Of a stretch of 64,000 nt of DNA, positions 1 to 8,854 are shown piece after piece. The notes below the pieces were generated by a model. The model was not told the origin of the DNA. It made no database searches and saw only the letters and a program-made list of their open reading frames with translations. The position numbers and the translations under genes are program-made. Source of the DNA: Streptomyces sp. NBC_01341 (lineage in GTDB: Bacteria > Actinomycetota > Actinomycetes > Streptomycetales > Streptomycetaceae); contig NZ_CP108364.1 in NCBI RefSeq assembly GCF_035946055.1, positions 1 to 64,000 of the forward strand. The letters are read 5' to 3'. Position 1 is the stretch's first letter. Every line of letters begins with the position of its first letter.

Positions 1-1
1 G

Positions 2-2461
2 CCAACCCTGGACCTGCTCGCGCAGACCGCCCAGGCGTGGCGGCTGGTGGGCCACCGGGCTCCGATGGTCGCAGTGTGCTCGCTGGAGAACGACGCGGTG
101 CTGAACGAGCTGGGGGTGCGCACCACCACGAACCCGATTCAGCTCGCCCTGTGGGCCGGGACCGGGCCGGTCGTCGTGCTCGCCACGTACGCCTCTCTCG
201 TGGACCGCGAGGACACCGACGCACCCGGGGGCCAGCGGAAGGTTCGCGGGCCGCTGGAGACCGCTCTGGCGGGCGGAGAGCGCCTGTACGGGCAGCGCAT
301 GGCGGGCTTTGACCTTGCGATCGTGGATGAGGCACACGGAACCGCTGGTGATCTTGGTCGTCCGTGGGCGGCGATCCACGACAACCAGCGGATCCCGGCG
401 GACTTCCGGCTCTATCTCACCGCGACCCCGCGCATCCTCGCCGCGGCCCGCCCGCAGCGGGGCGCCGGCGGCCAGGAGGCGGAGATCGCGAGCATGGCCG
501 ATGACCCGGACGGCACGTACGGCGCGTGGCTCGCAAAGCTCGGGCTCTCGGAGGCGATCGAGCGGGAGATCCTCGCCGGGTTCGAGATCGACGTCCTGGA
601 GATCCGCGACCCCTCCCCCGTCCTCGGGGAGTCCGAGGAGGCCCGGCGCGGCCGGCGCCTGGCCCTGCTGCAGACCGCGCTCCTGGAGCACGCCGCGGCG
701 TACAACCTGCGTACGGTCATGACGTTCCACCAGAAGGTCGAAGAGGCCCGCGCGTTCGCGGACAAGCTCCCGGAGACCGCTGCCGAGCTGTACCTGAACG
801 ACGCCTCCGACGCCGACCTGGCCGCCGCCGACAAGCTGCCGAAGTCCTCGATCGACGCGGAGTTCTACGAGCTGGAGGCCGGCCGTCACGTCCCGCCGGA
901 CCGGGTGTGGTCGGCGTGGCTGTGCGGCGACCACCTCGTCGCCGAACGGCGGGAGGCGCTGCGCCAGTTCGCCAACGGCATCGACGCGGCCGGCCGCCGG
1001 GTTCACCGCGCCTTCCTCGCCAGCGTCCGCGTCCTCGGGGAAGGCGTCGACATCACGGGCGAGCGGGGAGTGGAAGCCGTCTGCTTCGCGGACACCCGCG
1101 GCTCCCAGGTCGAGATCGTCCAGAACATCGGCCGTGCGCTCAGGTTGAACCGCGACGGCTCCACGAAGGTCGCCCGCATCATCGTGCCGGTCTTCCTGGA
1201 GCCCGGTGAGGACCCGACCGACATGGTGGCCAGTGCCTCGTTCCGCCCCCTTGTAGCGGTCCTCCAGGGCCTCCGCTCGCATGACGAGCGTCTGGTCGAG
1301 CAGCTCGCTTCCCGCGCGCTCACCAGCGGCAAGCGCAAGGTGCACGTCCAGCGCGACGACGACGGGCAGATCGTCGGCGCCGGCGGCGAGGGCGACGGCG
1401 CGGACCAGGAGGACGACGACACACAGGCCGCCGCCGAAGCCGCCCTACTCCACTTCTCCAGCCCGCGCGACGCCGCCACCATCGCGGCCTTCCTGCGGAC
1501 CCGGGTCTACCGGCCGGAGTCCCTGGTGTGGCTCGAGGGCTACCAGGCCCTCATCCGCTGGCGGAAGGAGAACGAGATCACCGGCGTCCACGCCGTCCCG
1601 TACGACGTCGAGGTCGGGGCGACGAAGTCGTTTCCGCTTGGCCGGTGGGTGCACCAGCAGCGCAAGGCGCTGCGGGCCGGGGAGCTGGAGGAGCGGCGCA
1701 AGGTCCTGCTGGACGCCCCGGAGGCCGGGATGGTCTGGGAGCCGGGCGAGGAGGCGTGGGAGAACAAGCTCGCCGCGCTGCGGTCCTACCGGCGGGCCAT
1801 GGGGCACCTCGCGCCGCGTCAGGACGCGGTGTGGGGCGAGGGTCAGGCGATGGTGCCGGTCGGGCAGCACATGGCGAACCTGCGCCGGAAGGGCGGCCTA
1901 GGGAAGGACGTGGATAGGGCAGCGGAGCGCGCGCAGCAGCTGGCCGCGGTCGATGAGGACTGGAACTGCCCCTGGCCACTGGACTGGCAGCGGCACTACC
2001 GCGTCCTCGCCGACCTGATCGACGCCGACGGTGTCCTGCCCTACATCGCGCCGGGCGTCGTGTTCGAGGGTGATGACGTGGGCAAGTGGCGATGGCGGCA
2101 GCAGGAGCCGGGCACCTGGGCGCAGCTTCTCCCCGAGCAGCAGGAGCGGCTGTCGAAGCTGGGCGTGCAGCCCGCTGAGAGCGCGTCTCCCGCCCCGGCG
2201 GCCGCTCGTGCGGCGAAGGGCCCGAGCAAGGCGCAGGCGGCGTTCCAGCGGGGCCTGACGGCCCTCACGCAGTGGGTGGAGCGAGAGGGCGTGGACCGGC
2301 CCGTGCCAAGGGGTCACAGCGAAGAGATCGCGGTCGACGGCGAGGCGGAGCCGGTGACCGTGAAGCTGGGCGTATGGATCTCGAACACGAAATCGAGGAA
2401 AGACCGGCTGGACGCCGACCAACTCGCTGCGGTCCGGGAACTAGGCGTGGACTGGGTGTGA
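2..2461 (+). CDS. DEAH-box helicase with C-terminal helicase-associated domains (5' partial)
   Basis: The reading frame is open to the left edge, so the N-terminus with the Walker A loop lies outside the window. Superfamily 2 motifs are visible: DEAH (nt 326-337), LTATP about 30 codons later, and a C-terminal helicase lobe with GEGVDI and a QNIGRALR motif VI. The last ~330 residues are repeated helicase-associated (HA) modules rich in Trp and basic residues (WRKENEITGVHAVPY, WPLDWQRHYRVL, ending LGVDWV). Such proteins are common on Streptomyces linear plasmids and chromosome ends; they presumably use ATP to move on DNA, but the exact role is not established. The same family recurs in this window as a large 5'-truncated copy (15174-16538) and two short C-terminal scars. 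Confidence 0.9.
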   Translation, partial: PTLDLLAQTAQAWRLVGHRAPMVAVCSLENDAVLNELGVRTTTNPIQLALWAGTGPVVVLATYASLVDREDTDAPGGQRKVRGPLETALAGGERLYGQRMAGFDLAIVDEAHGTAGDLGRPWAAIHDNQRIPADFRLYLTATPRILAAARPQRGAGGQEAEIASMADDPDGTYGAWLAKLGLSEAIEREILAGFEIDVLEIRDPSPVLGESEEARRGRRLALLQTALLEHAAAYNLRTVMTFHQKVEEARAFADKLPETAAELYLNDASDADLAAADKLPKSSIDAEFYELEAGRHVPPDRVWSAWLCGDHLVAERREALRQFANGIDAAGRRVHRAFLASVRVLGEGVDITGERGVEAVCFADTRGSQVEIVQNIGRALRLNRDGSTKVARIIVPVFLEPGEDPTDMVASASFRPLVAVLQGLRSHDERLVEQLASRALTSGKRKVHVQRDDDGQIVGAGGEGDGADQEDDDTQAAAEAALLHFSSPRDAATIAAFLRTRVYRPESLVWLEGYQALIRWRKENEITGVHAVPYDVEVGATKSFPLGRWVHQQRKALRAGELEERRKVLLDAPEAGMVWEPGEEAWENKLAALRSYRRAMGHLAPRQDAVWGEGQAMVPVGQHMANLRRKGGLGKDVDRAAERAQQLAAVDEDWNCPWPLDWQRHYRVLADLIDADGVLPYIAPGVVFEGDDVGKWRWRQQEPGTWAQLLPEQQERLSKLGVQPAESASPAPAAARAAKGPSKAQAAFQRGLTALTQWVEREGVDRPVPRGHSEEIAVDGEAEPVTVKLGVWISNTKSRKDRLDADQLAAVRELGVDWV

Positions 2462-2563
2462 CACGCCCCTCGCCCGTCGTTGACCTGGGAGGTCAGCGAA
2501 GTGGACGCCTCGGGACGTCGTGGCCCTGGGGCCTTCGTCTTGTCTTCCGGTAGCGAAGAGAGG

Positions 2564-2684
2564 TGCAACACGGGCTGCAACACAGGTCCCTTGACGGTAG
2601 TTGACTCATGTTTGCGCAGGTCAGGGCTGCAACGCACAGGCGCGTTGCAGCGCTGGTGTTGCACGGTCGAGGGAGGGCGTTGCA
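2564..2684. promoter_or_regulatory. Cluster of six TGCAAC/GTTGCA motifs upstream of the YaaC-like gene
   Basis: Six copies of the hexamer lie in 121 bp: TGCAAC at 2564, 2576 and 2628, GTTGCA at 2644, 2658 and 2679. The first three face one way and the last three the other, giving an overall dyad. The cluster fills most of the 292-bp gap between the helicase stop and the next gene. Clustered inverted hexamers suggest a cooperative regulator-binding region; no regulator is identified. I see no convincing promoter hexamers. Confidence 0.4.
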
Positions 2685-2753
2685 GTCGTTGGTCTCTTCG
2701 GCCACTGTGTGAACTCCCTCCAACCCCTGCCAACTGTTGGATAGCGTCCCTCC

Positions 2754-3785
2754 ATGTACATGGAGATAGATCCCCTTGAGGCGTGGGAGAGACTGCGGGC
2801 CAGTCGTTCCAGCCGACCGGGTAGAGCGAGCAGTGGGGCGCGGGCCAAGACGTACGCCACGGCTTTGGAGCAGGCGCAGCAGATGTTCAAAGCCGCCGAG
2901 GTCGTGGGCCCGCAGACCCGTCCCTTGCTGGTGTTCTACGGACTGAGTCAGGCTGGCAGAGCGATTGCGGCTGCGGCCGTCGACCTGAAGGGCGAGGACT
3001 GGAACCTGACCTCTCACGGCATCCATGCCTCGGGCTACCACCTGGACTTCGCCGACATCGAGATCCGAACGGATCCCGCTGGCACGGCCGGCAGCTTCGT
3101 ACGGCTCAGCAAGCTGCTGCGGTCACCGGTCTGGGGAAGTGACACGGTCGTGCGGCTGGAGAAAGTCTGGGACACCCTTCCTGTCAACTTGCAGTACCCG
3201 CTCACCGACCGGGAGCGGTTCACGCCTCTGTACGCCAGCACGGACGTGATCAGAGGCATTGATTTCCACCCGCTGCTCACCGTTGAAGTCGGCGACATCT
3301 TGGACCGCGTCGTGGACGCTGGCAGCCGCACGGCTCTGGATGAATTCCTGCAGAGCTATCCCGGCGCCGCCGGGTATGACGACTTCGCCCGTCGCCGGGC
3401 GGAAGCCGATGCCGGGCCGGACTTCGAGCGGCACCAGCCGAATGCCGGCTTGCTGGCCATGCACTGGGAGATGCCCGCGGAAACGGGCACCCGAGAGGAG
3501 CGCCTGGAGCGCCTGTCCGAGATGACCCGGAAGTACGCCGGGCATCGCTACTTCCTCCCCGCCGTCGCGGGCCTGCCGCGTGAACTCCACCCGCTGATGG
3601 CGTGGTGGGCGGTGCTGTACGCGCTGTCGATGCTCGCCCGCTACCAGCCCGCCCAGTGGGCGAACCACATCAACGTCGACGGCAGCCGACACGCGGTGCC
3701 CATCGAGAAGATTCTGGAACGGGCCATGGAACATCTGCCCGTCCTGATCGCGGACACCATCGAGGAAGTTGCCGCCTGGTCGTAG
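2754..3785 (+). CDS. YaaC-like protein
   Basis: The 343-aa product resembles the YaaC family: an N-terminal helical stretch (ARAKTYATALEQAQQMFKAA), the block PLLVFYGLSQAGRAIAAAA around residues 57-76, and a segment LPVNLQYPLTDRE near 142. The family is uncharacterised biochemically and is often found among accessory and defence genes. The first ATG (2754) has no clear Shine-Dalgarno sequence; ATG 2760 is an alternative. It stands alone, with the TGCAAC cluster upstream and a helicase scar downstream. Family assignment rests on remembered motif similarity. Confidence 0.75.
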   Translation: MYMEIDPLEAWERLRASRSSRPGRASSGARAKTYATALEQAQQMFKAAEVVGPQTRPLLVFYGLSQAGRAIAAAAVDLKGEDWNLTSHGIHASGYHLDFADIEIRTDPAGTAGSFVRLSKLLRSPVWGSDTVVRLEKVWDTLPVNLQYPLTDRERFTPLYASTDVIRGIDFHPLLTVEVGDILDRVVDAGSRTALDEFLQSYPGAAGYDDFARRRAEADAGPDFERHQPNAGLLAMHWEMPAETGTREERLERLSEMTRKYAGHRYFLPAVAGLPRELHPLMAWWAVLYALSMLARYQPAQWANHINVDGSRHAVPIEKILERAMEHLPVLIADTIEEVAAWS

Positions 3786-3879
3786 ACGCTGAGCGGCATA
3801 CTCCCGCCCCACCGACCGGCAAACTCCTCTCTCACCCCGACAGCACGAGACGAGGGCCGTGGCCGGATCTCGGTTCCAG

Positions 3880-3967
3880 TCCCTCGTCCGCGAGGGGTCT
3901 CCTACACGAAGAGTCGGCGCGACAAGCTCACCCGCTCCTCGGGGAGCCGGGCACGGACTGGGCGTGA
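3880..3967 (+). pseudogene. C-terminal scar of a helicase-associated-domain helicase
   Basis: One frame reads SYTKSRRDKLT and a second frame then reads LLGEPGTDWA followed by TGA. Together they parallel the C-terminus of the helicase at 2-2461 (ISNTKSRKDRL...AVRELGVDWV, stop). A frameshift between the two parts shows decay. It lies between the YaaC-like gene and the ABC-3C operon, so it marks an old recombination junction. The rest of 3786-4053 shows nothing codable. Confidence 0.5.
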
Positions 3968-4053
3968 GCAACCACAGGATCTGATCAAAGGGTGTTGGGT
4001 CGGGTCTAGTTACACACAGCTACGCTGACAGCTCTGTGCGCAAGGGGGGGTTC

Positions 4054-4989
4054 ATGCTGTTTGAGCAGCGGATGTATGCACACGTCAAGTTCCTCGAGTT
4101 GATGGCGGAGCTCTACGAGAACGAGTTCGAGGACTTCTTCCATCGGCTGATGTGTTTGCGCTATCCAGACTTCCTCGACGTGCGCACGGCTGGCAGTCTG
4201 GGCGACAGGTCGGCCGATGGCCTCAGCCTGCATTCGCGAAAGCTGTACGCCTGCTACGCACCACAGACCGTGAAGCCGGACAAGATCCGCAAGAAGTTCG
4301 ACGGAGACCTCTCCGGGGCGGTCACCAAGCGAAACGGAGAATTCGACACCTTTGTCTTCGTGCACAACGACAGGCGAGGTGTGCATCCGGAAGTGACATC
4401 TCTGCTGGCAAGCGCGCGGAACAGTGTGCCTTCGCTGCGATTCGAACAGATGGGCACCCGGCGGCTGTGGCACGAGTGCATGCAGCTTGATCAGATGGCG
4501 GCCGAGGACGTCCTCCGCTGCGAGATACCCATCAAGGACACGACTTTCGGCATCGGGATGGAGGACCTGGCGCCGTTGCTGAAGCAGCTGCAAGACATCC
4601 GCGCCGAGTCCAACCCCCTCATGTCCCTGCCCGACGTGCCGATAGAGAAGCTGGACTTCAACCGGATTGAAGGAGCGGATCGTGAGGACCTCCTCCGCGG
4701 CATGCGACAGAGCTACCTGGTAGACGCCTTCTACGCCGGCACCCGGAGCGAGCTGGAGCACGACGAGGTCGCGGAGGGCTTCCGCCTGTACTACCAGCAG
4801 GTACGTCGCGACTACAGCGACGCCGACGACGTCCTTTGGCAGCTCAAGATGTACTTCCTGGGGAACGCCCAGCCCCGGCCGAAGGTGCTGCGCGCCGCCC
4901 TTGTTGTCCTGGCGCACTTCTTCGAACGATGCGACATCTTCGAGACGCCACCCGCCGGCTGGCAGCCGAACATCGGGCTGACCGCATGA
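4054..4989 (+). CDS. ABC-3C effector component: REase-like N-terminus plus ABC-3C C-terminal domain
   Basis: First gene of a three-gene overlapping operon. The N-terminal half contains FEDFFHRLM...GSLGDRSADG followed by KLYACYAPQ, a layout like restriction-endonuclease-fold proteins where GD..xDG precedes the catalytic strand; the usual acidic-x-Lys is not obvious (YACYAP), so nuclease activity is uncertain. The C-terminal half (from about residue 180) is helical and fits the C-terminal domain that names ABC three-component systems. ATG 4054 is preceded by a G-rich AAGGGGGGG; a GTG at 4036 would add six residues. The stop overlaps the next start (ATGA). Presumed cytoplasmic effector controlled by the ATPase. 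Confidence 0.75.
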   Translation: MLFEQRMYAHVKFLELMAELYENEFEDFFHRLMCLRYPDFLDVRTAGSLGDRSADGLSLHSRKLYACYAPQTVKPDKIRKKFDGDLSGAVTKRNGEFDTFVFVHNDRRGVHPEVTSLLASARNSVPSLRFEQMGTRRLWHECMQLDQMAAEDVLRCEIPIKDTTFGIGMEDLAPLLKQLQDIRAESNPLMSLPDVPIEKLDFNRIEGADREDLLRGMRQSYLVDAFYAGTRSELEHDEVAEGFRLYYQQVRRDYSDADDVLWQLKMYFLGNAQPRPKVLRAALVVLAHFFERCDIFETPPAGWQPNIGLTA

Positions 4990-5252
4990 TCACTCCGACG
5001 AAGGGAATCGCTCCTGACCGCTGCCTGCTCGCTGTCGGCGCGCAGGTTCTCCTCCAGCTCGATGAACCGCGGACCGTCAGCCAGGCATGGGCCAGGCTGA
5101 AGAGCTGGCGCGCTGATCAGGCCCATACCTCGCCGGTATCGTTCGAGTGGTTCGTTCTGGCCCTGGACATCCTTTTCGCCATGGGTGCTGTGGAGCTGGC
5201 CCAGGACGTTCTCATCGCAAGGAGTACAGATGCTGCGCCGTCTGAGCGCTGA
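4986..5252 (+). CDS. ABC-3C middle component (small adaptor)
   Basis: An 88-aa protein starting MITPTKGIAPDRCLL and continuing LLQLDEPRTVSQAW...FEWFVLALDILFAMGAVEL. Size, position between the effector and the ATPase, and the wHTH-like pattern match the small middle component of ABC-3C systems, thought to bridge the SMC-like ATPase and the effector. Its ATG overlaps the upstream stop (ATGA) and its last 23 bases overlap the start of the ATPase gene, so the three genes should be translationally coupled. Confidence 0.8.
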   Translation: MITPTKGIAPDRCLLAVGAQVLLQLDEPRTVSQAWARLKSWRADQAHTSPVSFEWFVLALDILFAMGAVELAQDVLIARSTDAAPSER

Positions 5253-6990
5253 CGACGCGCGGTTCAGAACAGTGGAGTTCTCGCCGGGACTGAACCTGCT
5301 GGTCGCGGACACCACCTCGTCGTCGGCCGAGACCGACAGCCGTAACAGCGCCGGCAAGTCCAGCGTGATCGAGCTGATTCACTTCCTGCTGGGGGCAAAA
5401 TCCTCCGGGTCCCTGGCCACGAACAAGGCGCTGCGCCACATCACCTTCGGCCTCGCCATGGACTGGCCGTGGCAGGACGATCCGCTTGAAGTACGACGGC
5501 GCGGAGACAATCCCAAGGTCGTGTCGCTGAGTCGGGACGTATCCGGCGTGCCGGCCGACACGCTCTTCACGGACGGTCAGGACGTCGAGCTGTCCGTGGA
5601 GCAGTGGAATCGCGTCATCGAGCGGGATCTCTTCGGGCTGGAGGGTGACCATCCCGGAGTGAGCGGTCGCACGCTCCTGTCGTTCCTCATCCGCCGTGTC
5701 TCCGCTCACGGCTTCAACGAACCGACCCGGACGTTCTCCCGGCAGGCCGCCGCCGAGGCATCGTCGAACCTGGCCTACCTCCTCGGGCTGGACTGGCAAC
5801 TGGTCAACGGATACCGCGAGCTCAATGCCCGCAAGGCGACCAGAGACCAGCTGAGGAAGGCAGTCAACGATCCCGTATGGGGACGGATCGTCGGGTCCAC
5901 GGCCGATCTGCGAGGCCAGATCACTCTCGCCGAGGCACAGGTCGAACGGCTGCGGACGCAGGTTGCCGCCTTCCAGGTTGTCCCTGAATACGAGCGCCTC
6001 AAAGACCGCGCAGACCAGGTAAGCCGCCGGATCAAGCAGCTCGCCCAAGACGACGTGATCGACCAGCACAACCTCGAAGAACTCCGGGGCGCGGTCACCG
6101 AGACCACCGACGTCGAGGTGTCCTACCTCGAGCCGGCCTACCGCGAGCTCGGGGTCATCCTCAACGACCAAGTCCGGCGTCGCTTCGAGGACGTCAAGGC
6201 GTTCCACCACTCCGTCGTACGCAACCGGCGCAGATTCCTGGAGGAAGAGATCCAGGAACTCACCGATCGCTTGGCCGCCCGGCGTCAGGAACGTGCCGAC
6301 CTGGGCGAGGACCAGGCTCGCCTCCTGCGCGAGCTGGCGGAGGGTGGAGCTCTGGAAGCGCTGACCGCCCTACAGACAGCCCTGGGCCGGGAGGAGGCCG
6401 CTCTCGGTGCTCTTCGCCACCGCTTCGACGCAGCGCAAGCCCTGGAAGCCAGCGCCCGCCAGATCACCGCCAAGAGCGTTGAACTGCAACAGGCCGTCGA
6501 CCTCGACCTCCGAGAGCGCCGGCAACAGACAGACGAAGCAATCCTGCTGTTCTCCCGGTACGCCCAGCGCCTCTACGGCGAGGGCCGCGAAGCCTATCTC
6601 GCCATCGAGGCCGGCCGGACCAGCCTCAGCATCACGCCCCGCATCGACGCCGACGACAGCCGCGGCATCAACAACATGGTCATCTTCTGCTTCGACCTCA
6701 CCCTGGCCGTCCTCGCACACCGCCACGAGCGCGGCCCCGACTTCCTCGTCCACGACAGCCACCTCTACGACGGCGTCGATGAACGCCAGGTCGCACGAGC
6801 TCTCGCGCTCGCGGCCGAAGTCACGCAGGAAGAGCACATGCAGTACATCGTCACCCTCAACACCGACACCCTCAGCACCGCTGCCCAGCGCGGATTCAAC
6901 CCCGAACCTCACATCCGTAGCCCCCGCCTCACCGACGACGAAGAGGGCGGCCTCTTCGGCTTCCGCTTCAAAGCCGCAGGCAAGGCGTAG
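5230..6990 (+). CDS. ABC-3C SMC-like ATPase (DUF2326 type)
   Basis: The 586-aa protein has a Walker A loop SRNSAGKSS at residues ~38-45, a long charged coiled-coil centre (roughly 220-440), and the C-terminal block FLVHDSHLYDGVDERQ characteristic of DUF2326, equivalent to the ATPase closing half. These are the SMC/RecN-like ATPases of ABC three-component conflict systems. ATG 5230 is chosen because AAGGAG sits six bases upstream. It is the last gene of the operon; transcription probably ends at the palindrome at 7093-7140. By analogy with characterised family predictions, it would sense invading DNA and license the effector. Confidence 0.85.
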   Translation: MLRRLSADDARFRTVEFSPGLNLLVADTTSSSAETDSRNSAGKSSVIELIHFLLGAKSSGSLATNKALRHITFGLAMDWPWQDDPLEVRRRGDNPKVVSLSRDVSGVPADTLFTDGQDVELSVEQWNRVIERDLFGLEGDHPGVSGRTLLSFLIRRVSAHGFNEPTRTFSRQAAAEASSNLAYLLGLDWQLVNGYRELNARKATRDQLRKAVNDPVWGRIVGSTADLRGQITLAEAQVERLRTQVAAFQVVPEYERLKDRADQVSRRIKQLAQDDVIDQHNLEELRGAVTETTDVEVSYLEPAYRELGVILNDQVRRRFEDVKAFHHSVVRNRRRFLEEEIQELTDRLAARRQERADLGEDQARLLRELAEGGALEALTALQTALGREEAALGALRHRFDAAQALEASARQITAKSVELQQAVDLDLRERRQQTDEAILLFSRYAQRLYGEGREAYLAIEAGRTSLSITPRIDADDSRGINNMVIFCFDLTLAVLAHRHERGPDFLVHDSHLYDGVDERQVARALALAAEVTQEEHMQYIVTLNTDTLSTAAQRGFNPEPHIRSPRLTDDEEGGLFGFRFKAAGKA

Positions 6991-7092
6991 CCACTCCCAT
7001 ACCGCACGCCCGGCCACGCTGCTCAGTCTGCCGCTGTGGCCGGGCCTCCGACGGAGAGATCTGACGTCGCTCACCACCTGCTCGGGTGCCGG

Positions 7093-7140
7093 ACAGGCTG
7101 AAGGGGAGATCAGCAATTGCTGATCTCCCCTTCAGCCTGT
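7093..7140. terminator. Perfect 48-bp palindrome, bidirectional terminator candidate
   Basis: Two 24-base arms are exactly complementary with no loop (centre CAATTG; arm begins ACAGGCTGAAGGGGAG). It sits between the convergent ABC-3C ATPase gene and the toxin gene, whose stop lies immediately beyond it. A symmetric GC-rich hairpin between convergent genes fits a bidirectional terminator. Confidence 0.75.
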
Positions 7141-7141
7141 T

Positions 7142-7462
7142 CTACGGGTGGGGGCCGATGACGAGGACGGTGATGACCGAGATGGTCTCCCCCGCCGCGT
7201 TCCTCTCGTCCGGCCCGTACATCCAGTAGATGCGCCAGGCGCTGGGGTTGTGGTTCTCCACGTAGGAGTCCCAGACCTTCTCCGAGGCGTGCCCGGGGAA
7301 CTTCTCGTACTGGTGGGAGTGCAGGCCGGGGTGACGCGGGTTGGCCTGCAGGCGGGCGAGTGCGTTGTTGACCTTCTTGAGCTTGGCCGGGTCGGCCTTC
7401 GAGCCGACGGTCAGGCGGTTGAGGGTCTCGTCGGCGTCTTCGGTGAAGCGGAGGCTGTGCAC
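7142..7462 (-). CDS. RelE/ParE-type toxin-like protein
   Basis: A 106-aa basic protein containing LRFTEDADETLNRL, LKKVNNALARLQANP, VWDSYVENHNPSAWRIYWMYGP and ETISVITVLVIGPHP, the pattern of mRNA-interferase-fold toxins (helical N-terminus, then beta strands with a conserved R-hydrophobic segment). It starts with GTG six bases after the stop of the upstream AbrB-like gene, so it is the second gene of a coupled pair. Catalytic residues cannot be assigned with confidence. Confidence 0.75.
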   Translation of the reverse strand: MHSLRFTEDADETLNRLTVGSKADPAKLKKVNNALARLQANPRHPGLHSHQYEKFPGHASEKVWDSYVENHNPSAWRIYWMYGPDERNAAGETISVITVLVIGPHP

Positions 7463-7468
7463 CTGGTC

Positions 7469-7777
7469 CTAGTCCTCGTCGTCCTCGTCCTCGTCGAGGT
7501 AGTGCGAGAAGTCGCCGCGGTCGATGGTCTTGCCGGCCTTGGCCTGCTCGATCCCGGTGCGGATGCGCTCGGCGAGGTGCGGGTCGTTCCACACCTGCAT
7601 CTCCCGCTCCGGGATGGAGACGACCGGGGTCAGCAACAGCACGCCGTCCGGGTTGCTCTCGACCCGGTACCGGCGGCCCGCACGAGCTCCGGCACGGCCG
7701 AGGGAAACTCGTCCGCGGCTGTCGACCTCAGTCTCGGCGACGGTCTCGAACTCCTCGCGCTCGTGAATGGCGGTCAT
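7469..7777 (-). CDS. AbrB-like antitoxin
   Basis: The 102-aa protein has a swapped-hairpin AbrB-type N-terminal region (ETEVDSRGRVSLGRAGARAG, RRYRVESNPDGVLLL) followed by an acidic C-terminal tail (YLDEDEDDED) suited to neutralising a basic toxin. ATG 7777 is selected because GAGGGAG lies seven bases upstream. The downstream toxin gene begins six bases after its stop. The antitoxin probably represses its own promoter upstream of 7777. Confidence 0.75.
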   Translation of the reverse strand: MTAIHEREEFETVAETEVDSRGRVSLGRAGARAGRRYRVESNPDGVLLLTPVVSIPEREMQVWNDPHLAERIRTGIEQAKAGKTIDRGDFSHYLDEDEDDED

Positions 7778-7918
7778 GTGCGTGCTCCCTCGGTTCCGCC
7801 GGAGGGCTCTCCACGGCTCATGCCTCCTTCGAGCAGGAGGCACGCCCTCCGGCGCTTACTACCAAGGTACCCGCATTGGGGAAAGTGGGTAACGCCCACT
7901 TTCGTGATTCTCTTCTCC

Positions 7919-8764
7919 TCAATGCCCAAGGGCTTGGGCATCACCTGTGGTCGCGACGGTGCTCTGCGTGGAGGGCGCCTTCTTCTGCGCGGAGCGTGCG
8001 ATGAACGGGTCGAGCAGCACGTAGCGGTTGACCTCGGCCGTCCCGGTCGGGCTGAGCGGGGCGGCGATGTAGGTCTTGTGGGCCTGGAGCACGCCCTCCT
8101 TCGCCAGCTGCCGGAAGCCGCGCTCGGCGGTATCGGGCGACCACCCGTACCACTCCTTCATCCGCTCAGTCGGAAGCTCGAAGAAGGCCAGCTCGCAGCT
8201 GGCCGTCAGCAGCATGGCCAGGGCCGGGAGGCCGAGCTGGTCGATCAGGCCGGTACGCCAAAGCTCGAAAGGGATCTTCAGGTAGGCGTCGCGGTTCTGG
8301 TTGCCGGGCCGGGTGTACGGATCGAGGCTTCCGTCCTCGCGCAGCAGCGTGACCTGGATGTCCCAGGTTCCCTTGGGCCGCTCGTAGGTGATCAGGCGGC
8401 GTTCCTCGAGACGCTTGAGGACTTTGGTCACCGCCGTGCGGGCGGAGGCCGGCGTCGCGTCCTCCGTGGTGCCGAAGGCCCTGGCCCACACCATGCCGGG
8501 GAGGGTGGTGCTCCACCCCGACTCGGCGGTCTCGGCGCTGGTGACCGCGACGATGAACAGGTAGGCGCGCAGACCGCGCACGTCTCCGTTGGTGACGAAC
8601 TCGGCCAGTCGGCTGGACCGGTCCGCCTCGTCTCGCTTCTTCTGCACGAACGCCCGCCGGATGGGCGCGAAGTCGCGCGCGGCCCGCTCGAGGAGGGCTT
8701 CCCTCGTCTGGGCGGGAGAGGCGACCGGCTTCTGGGATGTCTGCTGCTTCACACCACAGAACAT
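7919..8764 (-). CDS. Protein with two winged-helix segments, possible plasmid replication or regulatory protein
   Basis: About 281 aa. Two separate winged-helix signatures are visible: TAVTKVLKRLEERRLITYERPKG near the middle and DTAERGFRQLAKEGVLQAHKTY in the C-terminal third. Two tandem winged helices recall replication initiators of some plasmids, but no specific family is recognised. The frame is open up to 8854; ATG 8764 is preferred because the extra sequence contains a transposon-end-like repeat (8783-8806). It runs divergently from tpg across a 660-bp gap. Confidence 0.65.
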   Translation of the reverse strand: MFCGVKQQTSQKPVASPAQTREALLERAARDFAPIRRAFVQKKRDEADRSSRLAEFVTNGDVRGLRAYLFIVAVTSAETAESGWSTTLPGMVWARAFGTTEDATPASARTAVTKVLKRLEERRLITYERPKGTWDIQVTLLREDGSLDPYTRPGNQNRDAYLKIPFELWRTGLIDQLGLPALAMLLTASCELAFFELPTERMKEWYGWSPDTAERGFRQLAKEGVLQAHKTYIAAPLSPTGTAEVNRYVLLDPFIARSAQKKAPSTQSTVATTGDAQALGH

Positions 8765-8782
8765 GCCGGACGGACACCCCGC

Positions 8783-8806
8783 AGGGCAAACAATCCAACT
8801 TCCGTA
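8783..8806 (+). repeat. Orphan transposon-end repeat (TCCAACTT type)
   Basis: The sequence GGCAAACAATCCAACTTCC matches the ends of the small transposon at 25320-26337 and the orphan end at 26669. The first repeat unit is truncated on its left. It overlaps the possible N-terminal extension of the two-winged-helix gene, so it may mark an element junction that replaced the original start. No partner end was found nearby. Confidence 0.4.
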
Positions 8807-8854
8807 GTTCAGACGCTGTAGCGGGTGTCTGGAGGATACGAGTGACGATGACAT

